DNA of 64,000 bases from Salvator merianae (lineage: Eukaryota > Chordata > Lepidosauria > Squamata > Teiidae). The stretch spans positions 22,930,829 through 22,994,828 of the forward strand of contig QVOM02000029.1 of NCBI GenBank assembly GCA_003586115.2, in the 5' to 3' direction. Of the stretch, positions 35,798 to 47,009 are shown one piece after another. The notes beneath the pieces are model-generated. The model was not told the DNA's origin, did not search any database, and saw only the letters and a program-made list of their open reading frames with translations. Every line of letters begins with the position of its first letter. The first letter of the stretch is position 1. Position numbers and translations under genes: made by a program.

Positions 35798-35820
35798 GCA
35801 GGTCTGCCTTCCTACACTGT

Positions 35821-35995
35821 GTTCATGCACAATAAAAAAATGCACTTCTGAGGCAGCTTAAAGATGGCTTACAACTGGTTCACAGGTGGGATCCATTACA
35901 CAAGAATCTGCCCCTCCCCCTCTCATGAACATTCTGGGCTAGAAAAAGTGGGTTAGTTACAGATGGAATGAGAACACGAGGACCACACACTACTA
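35821..35995 (+). repeat. Family D repeat, copy 2
   Basis: Carries 'cacttctgaggcagctta', 'acaggtgggat', 'aatctgcccctccccctctcatgaacattct' and 'agatggaatgagaac' in the same order as 26146-26320. Confidence 0.8.
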
Positions 35996-36176
35996 TTTTT
36001 GAGTTGCTTTGGGGCTACCATATTTGCTGTGTGTGATGCTGCCTCAAGGTGTCTCTGCCACATGTTAGCCTAAAGGGACTGGCTGTGTTAAAACTGTTTG
36101 TCTACAGCTTGTTTCTTCTGTGCAGTATTAGAACTGTATTTATGCTATTTCGGGACAGTACCAAATCCGTCTTTAT

Positions 36177-36399
36177 GTAACAGTCAGTGGCGGCCGTTGG
36201 CTTTAAGGGCAGGTGTTTGCACCCCGCGCAAAGCGTGCCGTGCTGTTCGCGGGACCTCCAGACCTCTGTACTGTTGCAGCAGGTTGCCTGAGCTGCTGCA
36301 ACAGTACGGAGGCCTGGAGGCTCCACGGATAGCCATGGCGTGCTTTGCACAGGGTGTGAACACCCACACTTAAAGTCACCGGCTGCCGTTGGTAACACT
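36177..36399. mobile_element. hAT-type GC-rich foldback, copy 1 (element 36185-36391)
   Basis: Starts CAGTGGCGGCCG, ends CGGCTGCCGTTG (terminal CAGTGGCGG/CCGCCACTG type). Long arms run inward through 'ctttaag', 'tgttt(g)caccc', 'gcaaagc', 'gcc.t..ctgt' and 'cctc.agacctctgtactgttgcagca'. Flanks GTAACAGT (36177-36184) and GTAACACT (36392-36399) match at 7 of 8, the size hAT transposases leave. It is a sharp GC- and CpG-rich island in AT-rich intron. No transposase inside. Confidence 0.93.
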
Positions 36400-37870
36400 T
36401 ACATGGTAATGGAGGTGCAAGCTTTCCACTGAAAGTTAGAGTGGTAATCGAATCACAAACCAACCAACCTACTGTTAGTGTTAGACCTGTAGATGCTTTT
36501 GTCTCTGCTACTTTCAAGAACTTTCTCCACTGTTGACATTCATGTATCACATCTGGGTGCGAATTCAAGCTCCACACACTGGGAAGTGATCAGTGTGGCA
36601 GCCCAGGCTCAAAGCTGTGTTAGCATCTTCTAATAAGGAAGACCTAATATATTGCCTTGATTGGCACTGTAAACCAAGCCATTTGGGTTGAGACTACAAA
36701 GTGCTTTTATGGTTTTTAAAAGCATCTTTTTTAAGCACAACACAGTGCTTGTGAAGAAAACATCCTGTGGAACGTGGACTGCTCTGCTTCGTTAAGACTT
36801 TCTGTTTCTGGTGGCACTGGTGGTGACATACACAGTTGCATTAAATAGTGGGCAGGACAGGTTCCTACTTACCCACCCCCACTTCCCTTTGCGTGAACCC
36901 ACTAGTTTAGTGATTAGCCTAGAAGGCCTTTACTTTCTATTCAAAGAACAGTTCCCTGCCTGCGGTGCACTCAACCTTGACACAAATTTGAAATAAGTAC
37001 TTTGTGAGGAGGGGTTAGTCTTTTGTGCAGGGTGTGTGAGAAATCCTGCCTGACCAGGTTTGTTACAGAAGCTAGTGTCAAATTGCATTGCCTTAAGTAT
37101 TTCACTATCAAAGTGGGGACCAGGGATGGGGGAGGGGAAGGAGTGTTGGAATGGCTAATAAGGAGGAAAATAAAAATGTTCAGAAACCATTCATGCTCTT
37201 AACTCCAAAGCAATTGTCTCAGTGGAGTGGAGTGTGTGCAGAATGAGTGTATCAGAGTAAAAGAGGGAAGTTAAAAAAAAATCAGTGTTATATTTGCAAA
37301 TTTTATCACATTTCTGTACTGCCTCTTTCTTCCATCACCCAAGGAATTTAAGGAGGCTTGTTTTTAGCAGCATAGCAGTGCAATTCTGTGGAATTTTTTT
37401 GTGAAATCTTTTTTTTCTGATAATGTACAGTAGACAAGTGTACAATAGAGAGATATGCCATTCATATAAGTTGCATGCTCTGTGTTTCTTGTCCAGGCTG
37501 GTTGGCTTTTAATTTAATCTACCTGATCATGCTGTTTGCCTGAGGTGATTATCAACCTTTTCATGTATATCCCAGCCAATCCTGTAAAAATGAATGAAGA
37601 GGGAACAGAGGAATTAAAAACAAAAACAAATCAAGCTATCAAAAATATAAGAGGTACAGCTTTGTTTTTTTCTATTGATGTCAACACTGTCGTAAGTAGA
37701 CAGATAAGATACGCACTTCCCATATAGTTAAAAAAATAAAGGAAAAAAAAGTTGTCTTGAAAAATGGAAACAATATATTGCTTCAGGGGCCTTGCTCTTG
37801 AAATAAACACTAAAAGTATTTAGTTGAAACTCCTCACAGTAGGCAAGGGAGGCTATTTCCAATTAGCCTT
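36400..37870. other. Intron, nothing recognised
   Basis: No supported gene. Short A and T runs. Confidence 0.5.
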
Positions 37871-37879
37871 CAAAACTGA

Positions 37880-38460
37880 TTTTCCTTGCACCCTTCTCTC
37901 GCTCTCTTTTTTTTAAAGCAAACTTTATGCTAATTGGAGTTATGCATTTGTTAAAGTCTTTTGTGCAAACCTTGTCATGCATGCCCGTTTGATTGGCAAA
38001 TGTGTTTGCTGAGGTTTTGCATGTGTGTGTATTTTCTCCATGGATTTCCTCTCCCTCCCTCACCCTTTACAGATTTGCTGGAGCAAACAAAACAAATGGT
38101 AGTATTATGTAAAATGCTAACCGTGTTGTATATTTATTCCCCCTCCCCTCCTTTCTGTGCAACAAGGCCTGTGAATTAATAAAATGCCAAAGTAACTGGA
38201 ATCCAAGGCGAGGTATGTGCAGCTGAAAGCCAGCGCCTCTTTTCAGCAGAACAATTGAAGTGAGTGGAATGTTTAGCTGGTCTGCACACAGGCTCCGTGT
38301 CTTGTAGGAGCTGTGATTTATTTAATGGCAGCATTGACTTCAGGGGGTTGGGCTGAGAAGGCCGAGGTGTTTCATTCCTTTGATCTTTTCAGTGTCAACA
38401 GTTAAAATTATAGCTACTTTTTGAGACTAGCTAACTAATGACAAAGACTCTTACACCTTT
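37880..38460. promoter_or_regulatory. Candidate conserved non-coding element
   Basis: Repeat-free, with ATGCTAAT and ATGCATT (octamer-like), TTGATTGGCAAAT, GATTTATTTAATGG (homeobox-like) and CTTTGATC (TCF/LEF-like) at about 38379. As with 20560-20990, this is inferred from texture only. Confidence 0.3.
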
Positions 38461-39534
38461 AACAACTATGAGCTAGCCCAGCTCCTTCTTTTCTCCATCA
38501 AAGCCTTGGCTAGTTCTTACTCTTTTATAAAGGCACAAAGCTCATTTGGGTTGCCACCACTACACTGCAAGAGATGATGAACTTTACTCTTCAAAACCTG
38601 CTACCCTTCAACACCCAGGAAATGGGGAGGCTTCTGCTTTACGGCCACCAACTATCCATTAGTTCTTCAAGTTAACTGTCTAAAGGGATAGCTCTTTCCA
38701 TTGCTATATTTGGTGAGCAAAATTTTGATACAAGTCATTTTGCTATCCTACTGAAGTGAACAGTAAGCCATATTTATTGCTGCAGGCTCAAAGGATGTAA
38801 ACGTCATGTCTTTAACTTTATTAATGCAAGATAATACTAGCACTGCCAGTCTAAGCTGTCAAAAATTCAGGAAATAACAGCACTTAAAAACTGAATAGAC
38901 AGCTGTCTTCTTCATATTTTCTCTCATACACCCCTCTTACAGCTAATCGATCATGCATAATAATTACATTACTGAATTATTTGTGAATAAAATTGATCAC
39001 AGCAGATACATTCAGCATACAGAAGCAGACTTGGTGAAAGTTTAAAGGGTCTGCTTAAAGGGTGGTTTGATCTCAAACACATTTTCTATATGGTTTAGAA
39101 CCTTTAAAAAAAGATGAAGAAATGGTTTCCAAAGTTTACACCAGATCCGAACATGTTTGGATTGCTAAATCAGGGTCTGAGCTTTAAATCATCCATTACT
39201 AAATTTATCCTTTTTTGTAAAGTTATGTTTACATTTCTTGCATCCTGGAACCTAAGCTGTGGTGGCATATTTGTGGTTCTTAGAATGTTATCTGTCCTGC
39301 CACCAACCACACACAGATCTACTTATATTCAGCAAGCTGATGTCCTCGTGTAGCTTCAGAGGATATCTGAAACTCAGAATGACAGCAACTCAAATTGAAA
39401 AAGGACTTTGGAATGCAACTTGAAAAGGACAACCCGGTCTTCCAACTAGAAGGACCATTGAAAGCTATATTATTTTGGATATATTGGAGAACCTTGATCA
39501 GTTTCCTCATATTGTTGATATAGGATAACAGTGA
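38461..39534. other. Intron, nothing recognised
   Basis: No gene, RNA or repeat recognised. Confidence 0.5.
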
Positions 39535-39675
39535 GGTCTTTCCTGCACTGAACCTTATTCTGGATTATATCCCAAGATAGGGACCTGCTCTCTGCATGCT
39601 GATGTAGACAACGTGAGGATGGCAGGCTCCTATTCCAGAATATAATCCAGAATAAGGCTCAGTGCAGAAAAGGCC
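39535..39675. mobile_element. Foldback MITE family A, copy 3
   Basis: Left arm GGTCTTTCCTGCACTGAA then 'ttattctggattatatcccaa'; right arm 'cagaatataatccagaataag' then CAGTGCAGAAAAGGCC. Same arms and order as 24909-25088 with a shorter centre. Confidence 0.88.
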
Positions 39676-39679
39676 TAAA

Positions 39680-41770
39680 CTTTCAGCTCCACGGCAACAA
39701 AATTCAAGTTGATCAGCCCTAGCTCTCTGAATTGGAATAGCAAACTTAAAAAGTAGTTTTGACATTGGTGACTTTCAGATGGAAATTCAGAGATAGTTGG
39801 CCTCATCGCCAAAGCAGATGCACAGGACAATAGTAAAAAACGATATTGGATGGTTACAAAAACAAACAAACAAAAAATAGGGGTCAACATTTGCAACTTG
39901 GATAAACGAAACAAGCAGCATTAATGAGCAGGAGTTAGAACATTCAATTCTCTTCATAGTAACTGAACTGAGTACACCCACTAGGATTAACATTGTAAGG
40001 AATCCAGGCTGGGAATAATGGCAGTTTGTGATTTTTCGTTTCCTACATGAGCTTGTGTTTCAGCACAGATTGCCAGCATATATAGCACCAGCTGGTTTTC
40101 GGTGTGAGAGAGAAAAAAAAAGAAAACAATAATGAAATTCAAGTGGCAATTATTGATATTAATAGACTAAATAGTGTAGAACAACCATAGCAACAAATGT
40201 GTAGAGTTGCATATTGACTTTTAATTGACATCTATAATTTATTAAAAGACAAGTGGGCTATAACAGCAGCATCCCTCATCCAAGAAGGCTTCTTCCTCTT
40301 ACAGGCCCAGAACTACTGGTTACCTTTTCATCTTGGAGTAGGGTAGAGATGGCAGCCCTACGCATTACCCCCTTTACTTGCATACACATGTACCTAAGCA
40401 GACACACTCACACACCTTATCACTGTGAAAAAAAAATGCATTGCATGCTATTTCAAAATAATTACTAATATATGAATACTGTATAAATGACTATTGCAGC
40501 TAGAAGAAAGTGGCAGCATGGATCAGAGGAGGTAGAGCTTTGGGCAGGTAAAGATGCTAAAGCTGGAATTCTCTACTGACCTCATTCAACCCATCTTGTT
40601 CAATGGAAGCATCCTGAATCGAACAGGACAACTGAATTGAAACATCCTTGAAGGGGATAAAGGGGAACAAGCCCAAGGGCTTAGTTGCTGCCCATTGTAG
40701 TAGGGACATCAGTTGTTTTGACTATTCCAGAAGTCCGATCCTCTGTAGATGGACATCATAGCTATGTCTGAAAGCTTAGGTTCTCAGAAGAACTATGGAA
40801 CACGGCACAACAGCCCAAAAACTACTACAAATGATGTTGCCCATTTTCTCCTTTGCAGCGTATCAGTGCCCAAAACACTCTGACCAGTGTAGTGCCTAAA
40901 TTGGGATTTTTTATTGCCTTTCCTAGATTTCAGTCCCCCTCACCTTCCCTGAGTATATACCTGAGTAGATAATCTGTATGTGAACATTGTAAGGTCTGTG
41001 GATCAGTGACTAAATGATAGAAATAACTTCCTTTGCATGAGAGCGAATGTCACCTAGATTTGGGGGTGATTTCTGTTTCTGCAACTTTAAATTTTGTAGA
41101 AACTGAAAAATCCAGCAATGCATCTTTGCTTTCATAGTGTACCATGGAATGAAACTGTCCTTATTAATCCAAAAATTGCAGAGTTTATTTAGTAAGTGAA
41201 CGGAACTGCTGCTCTCGTTGTTCTAAAGTTCCTAATCACCATTATTTTATATACTTATGTTAGTGTTTACACAACCCAATATTCATTATCACAGAAAAGC
41301 AAGCCAAAAATAATCATCACACTTTTCTGGGGCTTTTAATTGGCTTGAAAACAGTATCCTCTGCAGTACTCAAGTACATGGATGACATATTATCACTTCT
41401 CATATCTGTTATTTAATAGAAAACGTCTGCAAAGAAAAGTTGAATATAAAGCAAGAAATAGTCTTCCCTTCCCTTGCTTCCCTTCCTCTGTTGTTAGAAA
41501 CATGGAGAGAAAGAACGGCTTTCTAGGTCTCCATAACTTTACGAAAGGTGAATGCAGCCTATTTGTTACAGTCTGTTTATCTTCAACAAATCATCCTTCC
41601 TATAATTTCCCAGTATCATGCAGCCTGTGTATTCCTTGATGAATCACAATCTGTATGCAGGCCTTTGACAGATTATATTACGTGTTTTGGTCATTTTGCC
41701 AGATTTGTAATCTCTAGGGAAGCTTCTTGGTAGTTGCAAAGTACACAAAAACAAAGTTTACTTTAGAACT
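39680..41770. other. Intron, nothing recognised
   Basis: Small simple repeats only. The stretch 40500-40960 reads like an old repeat, but no family is recognised. Confidence 0.5.
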
Positions 41771-41772
41771 TA

Positions 41773-41924
41773 GGGTGATTCTGTACTGGCCAGTATACTG
41801 GATCAGCAAGTATACTAGGAGATTTCCTTCCACACACTGGTGTGGTCTTAGATCAGACCAGCATGCAGAAGGAGGCTCCTAATACACTTGCTGGTCCAGG
41901 ATATCGGCTAGTGCAAAATCACTC
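41773..41924. mobile_element. Foldback element, about 50-bp arms
   Basis: 'gggtgattctgtactggccagtatactgga' pairs with 'ccaggatatcggctagtgcaaaatcactc', and 'tactaggag' with 'ctcctaata'. No coding capacity. The ends (GGTGATT/AATCACT) differ from the GGGCC families. Confidence 0.75.
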
Positions 41925-42123
41925 TTACAGTACCATGAGAAAAGACCCACCTATCAGTACAGTCCTGAATATTTGTTTAGGCTTATTGCTATCTCTCAGT
42001 TTCAGAGAGCTGTTGAAAATGGAACAGGAGGAGGGAATATATATAATCTTTTCATAAGAGTAGGATAAAAATGCTTTTTGGTGGAGAGGAATCCATTAGT
42101 TACAGCCTGAGAGAGGAAAGATA

Positions 42124-42529
42124 GGGCACTTGCCATATTAGAACAGGATAACTATTCTGTTCTAACATGGAATGGACCATGCAGCATGGACACCATCTGC
42201 ACTGCGGGGGCCTAGACAGGAATATCAACAGGATATCATCAGGTATCCTGCTCCTGATCTTCACCATGACAGCTGCTGAGAGGTGTTCAGCCACTGCCTT
42301 GATGGGCAGCAATACTGTGGATCACCTGGAAGCAGGTGCTAACACATTTGATCTTGAGCAGGCTAGCCTGCTCCGAATCAAGTTGTGGAGCACAGTTTAG
42401 TGCTCCACAGCTAGCCGCAACTGGGAACAGCTGGAGTCTTCTCCTGATTGCATGGGCCTCCACAAAGTGCAGAGACACTTGGCTAGTGAACACCCTTAAA
42501 GCTCATTAGCTTAAAGTGTGAACTGGCCC
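42124..42529 (-). mobile_element. MITE family C, copy 3
   Basis: The reverse complement starts GGGCCAGTTCACACTTTAAG and follows 28433-28896 along its length, including 'gctgtggagcac' / 'gtgctccaca' and 'ggtccattccatgttagaaca'. Flanks are ATA and TTA (2 of 3 match). Opposite orientation to copies 1 and 2. Confidence 0.87.
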
Positions 42530-42700
42530 TTAGGAATAACCGTCTCATTGTTGCTGTCTGATTTCATTAAAAGAGAGCATAACAAATAAATTTGGCTCCC
42601 ATGGTAGTAGGGACATTTCAGAATGATATTTCTTGGTTAGCACATGTACACCACCTATCATCCATAGGGGATCTTTTAAGTCAGCCTTCCAGGAATTTTG

Positions 42701-42972
42701 AGGAGAAGGAGGAAGAGGAGGAGGAGGAGGAGGAGGAGTTGGTTTTTCATACCCCACTTTTCTCACCTGAAGGGACTCAAAGCCGCTGACAAACCTTCTG
42801 TTCTTCTCCCCACAACAGACACCTTGTGACGTAGGTGGGGCTGTGAGAACTCAGAACAGAGCTGTGACGAGCCCAAGGTCACCCAGCTGGCTTCATACAG
42901 AGCGCAGACTCGAACTGGGAGAGTTTCAGATAAGAGTCAGACACGCTAACCACAAGGCCAAACTAACCACGA
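42701..42972 (-). mobile_element. tRNA-derived SINE with (TCC)n tail
   Basis: Reading the minus strand: A-box-like TGGCCTTGTGGTTAGCGT (42942-42960) and B-box-like AGTTCGAGTC (42906-42918). Then 'ccagctgggtgacctt' and 'gtgtctgttgtggggagaa', a 'gtcagcggctttgag' tail and a (TCC)n/(TTC)n tail at 42738-42701. This layout matches an abundant squamate tRNA SINE. Nearly full length. Confidence 0.88.
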
Positions 42973-42974
42973 GG

Positions 42975-43410
42975 CATTCAGTCTAGCTTTAGGGAAAGCA
43001 ACATGATTTTCCAGGTGTGTTAAATTTCTGAAATAAAAGGAGATCTCAGAAAGATTTTGAAACTGGAGTCCAAAGGTACAAGTTGAAATGTTAACTATAT
43101 GACTACATTCTGATATCAGCATTAGTTAGGATCCCAGTGGTCTGTTAGTCAGGTACCGTATGTGTGGATCAGTCTGGCTGATTTTAGAGATATGATAAAT
43201 TTATAGTAGACTACAAATAGTTTGTTCATTTATCCATTTTTCTGCTATCAGTTCAGTAAAGCCTCCTACAAAATGAATTTTCAGACTATGTTTTTGCAAT
43301 TAGACACCTTGTTACCTTTTTGTCATAATGCACACCATTGTTTCACTACTGCATGTCTCTGTGCATTACATAAATGGGTCTGATGGCAGGAAGGGGTAGA
43401 ATATGACTAT
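42975..43410. other. Intron, nothing recognised
   Basis: No gene seen. Confidence 0.5.
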
Positions 43411-43420
43411 TGCTGAAAAG

Positions 43421-43710
43421 GGCAGCTGCCCTGGGCTGGATCTCACCTTTCATAAAAGCAAAGGGGGTAAGGAGAAGGAGAAGCAGCAGCAGCAGCAGCA
43501 GCAGCAGCTGGAGAAGACAGTGATTTGTGATGTGGAAGAAGCAGAGGAACTCAGAATACAAAGTTTTATTCCTTTCCGAAGGCAGCCAGAGCCAGTAGAG
43601 GATGGTTGCTAAAATGGACACTGGCCCTGGGTGTGATCTCTTAATTAGAAAGCACAGGGTGCAAGAAGAAGGAGGAGGAGGAAGTGGCAGTTTGTGGCAC
43701 AGGAGAGGTA
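43421..43710 (+). repeat. Diverged tandem pair with (CAG)n/(GGA)n expansions
   Basis: Unit 1 ('gctgccctgggctggatctca... aaagcaaagggggtaag') carries (AGC)9 at 43482-43508. Unit 2 ('actggccctgggtgtgatctct... aaagcacagggtgcaag') carries a GGA run at 43668-43682. Both are followed by 'gtg(a/g)c' and 'tttgtg' words. The open frame through unit 1 (polyglutamine-like) has no recognisable protein and is likely chance. Confidence 0.5.
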
Positions 43711-43719
43711 CTTACCAGA

Positions 43720-44850
43720 AAGAACTTCCTTCAGTTAATAAGAGCAAAAGGACCTCTCTCAGTTGTCTCACACGTGCCTGTTCTTGGTGCCTTTGCCTCT
43801 TTGCGCCTCAACTTACCACCTTATCCAGCATATTCTTCTTGTTTCTAGCACTCGTTTCTAGCACTTTCACAAAAGATGAATTGCCTTCTGGGACATTTTT
43901 TCCATAGCAGTCCTCTTCTGCTCCTCCTCTCTTGGAAGATACCAAATCTGAGTCTGCTCCCCCTTGCAAGCCAGTTGGACTCTGGGATGTTCCCCTAACC
44001 CTCGTATTCCTATTCATTTCAGCTGTTCCCACTGCATGCTCTCATACAGTGAGTGATATTGCCTGAATCTAACCCTTGTGATACAGGATACTCTACTATA
44101 TCAGAAAATAAATGGTTGCTCAGAGGAAATGAGGCATGATCATCTTACACTGGATAGCAACAGCTGGTGCCAGGAATTTTGCAGCTTGTCAATGCTCACA
44201 AAGTTCCAGTTAGATAATAGGAGATTAAAATAAAAGTCATCTGAATCACCTGAAAATCTTGTAATTGTAAGGGTAATAAAAAGGAGATGATACGTTATAG
44301 ACATGGGTGGGTCACTGTTTCCACCATAGTCATAGCAAAAGGGCCCATGTACTTACGGTAAGTAATACTCACGTTTTTTTCTCTAGAGAACAAAATGTAA
44401 TGCATTATTGGGAATCAGAAAGAATTTATTTCTCTGGTATTATTAGTTACCAGTTGCCTGTAAAACTATGACATTAGTGTTGAAAAATTTGCTTCCCCTT
44501 TTCCAAAATTCCTAAGCATCAGAGTGCAGACAGAGAACACTGCAGCAATAGTGCTACTTGTGGTCACATTAATTCACAAAGCAACAGACAATTGCTGCTT
44601 GGATAATATTATGTTGATCCTGGCTAGCATCCCTACAATTGCCTGCTTTTGTATAATATTATTTTATAGAGATTCAGTTGTCCTTGGGTCAGTATTTATT
44701 GTCACATAGCTGCAAAAGTGCCTGCAATCTCTTCTAAGAAAACAATATTTATGTTTTATTTTTTAAAGATAGAAGGAATGCGAACATGTTTAACATGAAG
44801 AAGACTGTTGAATTATATCTTTTGCAAACCATATACCATGTTCAGTCCAT
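43720..44850. other. Intron, nothing recognised
   Basis: No supported gene. Confidence 0.5.
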
Positions 44851-44856
44851 GATAGA

Positions 44857-45275
44857 GGCCCTTTCTGCACTTACTTGCCTTAAGTTGGGATCAGTGGGTC
44901 TGGAATAGCCAGGCTCACCATGACCACAGGAAGGCATGGACAGGATCTACACCAATGGCACTGATCCAGATCATCCCAAACCATGGCCATGGCAGCTCAT
45001 GTGAGCTTTACAGCTGTACCCCCAAGTCTCCAAGGCTTAGAAACAAGAGTTCCTAGCCTCATGGGCTTTGAGGGTGCTTTTCAATCAGTGAAATGTGCCA
45101 CCTGGCAGTCCCAAACATGCATTTGCCAGTGATCCAGATTAAAGCCTCCTTTAATTTGGATCATGCTCTGTCTAATGTAGACAGAGTGGATCTGGATTAG
45201 CATGCAGATCTATGATGCCTTGATGTGTACTATATGGACCCTTAATCCACATTAAGGGTCCATACAGAAAGGGTA
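44857..45275. mobile_element. MITE, GGCCCTTTCTGCACTTAC terminus
   Basis: The left end is the common terminus; the right end is 'cagaaagggta'. Flanks AGA/AGG match at 2 of 3. The right part (45124-45275) aligns to the reverse complement of 57090-57290 ('gtgatccagatta', 'tcatgctctgtc', 'agacagagtgga', 'atccttaatcca'-like). The left part differs, so this may be composite. Confidence 0.78.
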
Positions 45276-45445
45276 AGGCACACATTAGAGACAATGTGTG
45301 GCACACGTGTTCCCAAGTCTGCTCTAATCCACTTTTTCTAGAATAGTATGTTCATGAGAAAGGGGAGGGGCAGACCGGTGTGGGAACAATCTCACCTCGA
45401 AGCCGTCTCTGAACTGCCTCAGAGATGTTTTTTTTTTTGTTGTGT
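45276..45445 (-). repeat. Family D repeat, copy 3
   Basis: On the minus strand: 'atctctgaggcagttcagagacggctt', 'gaggtgagattgtt', 'tctgcccctcccctt', 'tcatgaacatact', 'tagaaaaagtggattagagcaga'. Same block order as the other two copies. It abuts the preceding MITE. Confidence 0.8.
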
Positions 45446-45869
45446 CTCTTGATCACAGTCTTGGATGGTGTTTATGGGAAAATCAAGCATGTGCTTAATT
45501 CTTAATCAGGGGAAGTAACTTACCTGAATATTACATCACAAAAGGACACCTGTAAAATATTTGTTACAGTGTTTGTCACTTATTTATAGTTGTATGGAAC
45601 TTTTGTTTTCTTTTGTGTTGCTGTTTCAGTTATAAGACATGAGTCTGTTCTGGAGACTATCACAAATATCTTGAAAGTAGAGGCCTATTAGATGTGACCT
45701 AACAAAGTACCCTGAATATAGTGGACAAACAGCATGAGTACTAAAAGCTAAACTTTTCAATAATCTTTGGACAATTACTGCTTCTATTATAGTGTACTTC
45801 GGGTTTTTCTAAGGATGAAATGGAAGAGAGGAAGGGAGAGTTATATTTTAAATATGTATTAAGAACTCC

Positions 45870-45960
45870 CCATATATTTTATCTTTTTATTATTGTGACC
45901 CATACTGGGACCTTTTGGTGAAGGGCTGGATATAAATTTTTAAATTAATTAATTAAATAT
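45870..45960 (-). repeat. LINE-tail-like fragment
   Basis: 'tattgtgacccatactgggaccttttggtgaagggctggatataaattt' reads on the minus strand as a tail of the same kind as 3886. Confidence 0.45.
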
Positions 45961-45976
45961 TTGTCCTTCGTTCTTA

Positions 45977-46355
45977 GGACTTTTATGCACTTACCTGTGG
46001 AGTTCTGGATCTGTAGATCTGGATCAAGAAGGGGCTGGTCCTGATCTGTTCTGGACAAGTCTCTGCACTGACCCCAAAGTTTGTGTGAGCTTTGGAGTTG
46101 GCCCTGATGGCCAGGAATGAAAGTTCCTGGCTTCAGAGCCGCAGGGGATACATCTGAGGTCTACCAGTATTCTGGACCAGCAGTGTACCAGGAGGCCATT
46201 TTGAGTCTCCTGATCCAGAATATGTTCCATCTCATGCAGACAGAACATACCAGCAGTGCCTAGTGGGGGCAGGGTCTCTCTAGTACACACCAATGTGCAG
46301 ACAAAAGAGGTCCAGAAGAGGAATACCATCCAGATTACAGGAAAATGCAGAAATA
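45977..46355. mobile_element. MITE, GGACTTTTATGCACTTACC terminus
   Basis: Preceded by TTA. Ends near 'aaaatgcagaaataaaaagtg'. The interior contains 'aggaatgaaagttcctggcttc' and 'accagtattctggaccagcagtgtacca', both shared with other elements here. Confidence 0.7.
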
Positions 46356-46359
46356 AAAA

Positions 46360-46960
46360 GTGAGATATGAGTGGTTTAAAAAAATGACATAGCAACAGTT
46401 CGTATATATTATACGATATTTCTTAGAAAAACAATTAGATATTGATTTCTTCTAAGATTTCCTCTCCCCCCTCAAAAAAATCCAGGGTATAAAACGGGCT
46501 ATAAATGTAAATAAAATAAATCAGCCCAAATCAGCCAGTTGATTCAGTTTCATAATCTAATTTGTTAATATCACACCTTTGAGAGAGAAATACTTCCACT
46601 TTGTTGATTCATAAGGGAACGAAACTGTACTTTAAAATCTCTTTTGGAAATAAATAAGCAGGGAGAGCCTGTAAATTCAAAAAACACCTTATAGTCTTTT
46701 AGATAAGTTATATTAGAAGAAAGAAATAGATCTGTGATGTCTCTGATCAGTGTGTTTCTGTTTCTGTTTCCTTATATCTAAACAGGAAGGAGGGAGTGGG
46801 GAGTGGGGAAATAGAGGGAGAACAAAAGTAAGGTAATTATGTTAAACAAACAAACAACATTGTACAGGTCTTTAAACCTTTAATCTGCAGTTGCATGTCG
46901 GTAGTGGCACATCTTGTTACATATGTTGACATCAGGGTTAGAAGATAAAATTGTAACCTA
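46360..46960. other. Intron, nothing recognised
   Basis: No gene recognised. Confidence 0.5.
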
Positions 46961-46968
46961 TACCTCTG

Positions 46969-47007
46969 TTTATTTTATTTTATTTTATTATTTTATTTTA
47001 TTTTTTT
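46969..47007 (+). repeat. (TTTTA)n pentanucleotide repeat
   Basis: About seven slightly interrupted TTTTA units. Confidence 0.9.
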
Positions 47008-47009
47008 GA

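Noticed and set aside
36102..36577. Several overlapping frames up to 124 codons at the GC-rich palindrome
   Set aside because: Long frames are expected in GC-rich sequence with few stops; the region is a hAT foldback with clear target duplications.
43403..43907. Frames with polyglutamine and acidic runs near 43.4-43.9 kb
   Set aside because: Length comes from the CAG/GGA tracts. No splice context or recognisable domain.
46024..46395. 123-codon minus-strand frame with a hydrophobic start
   Set aside because: Lies over the MITE at 45977; no homologous protein recognised and no splice context.
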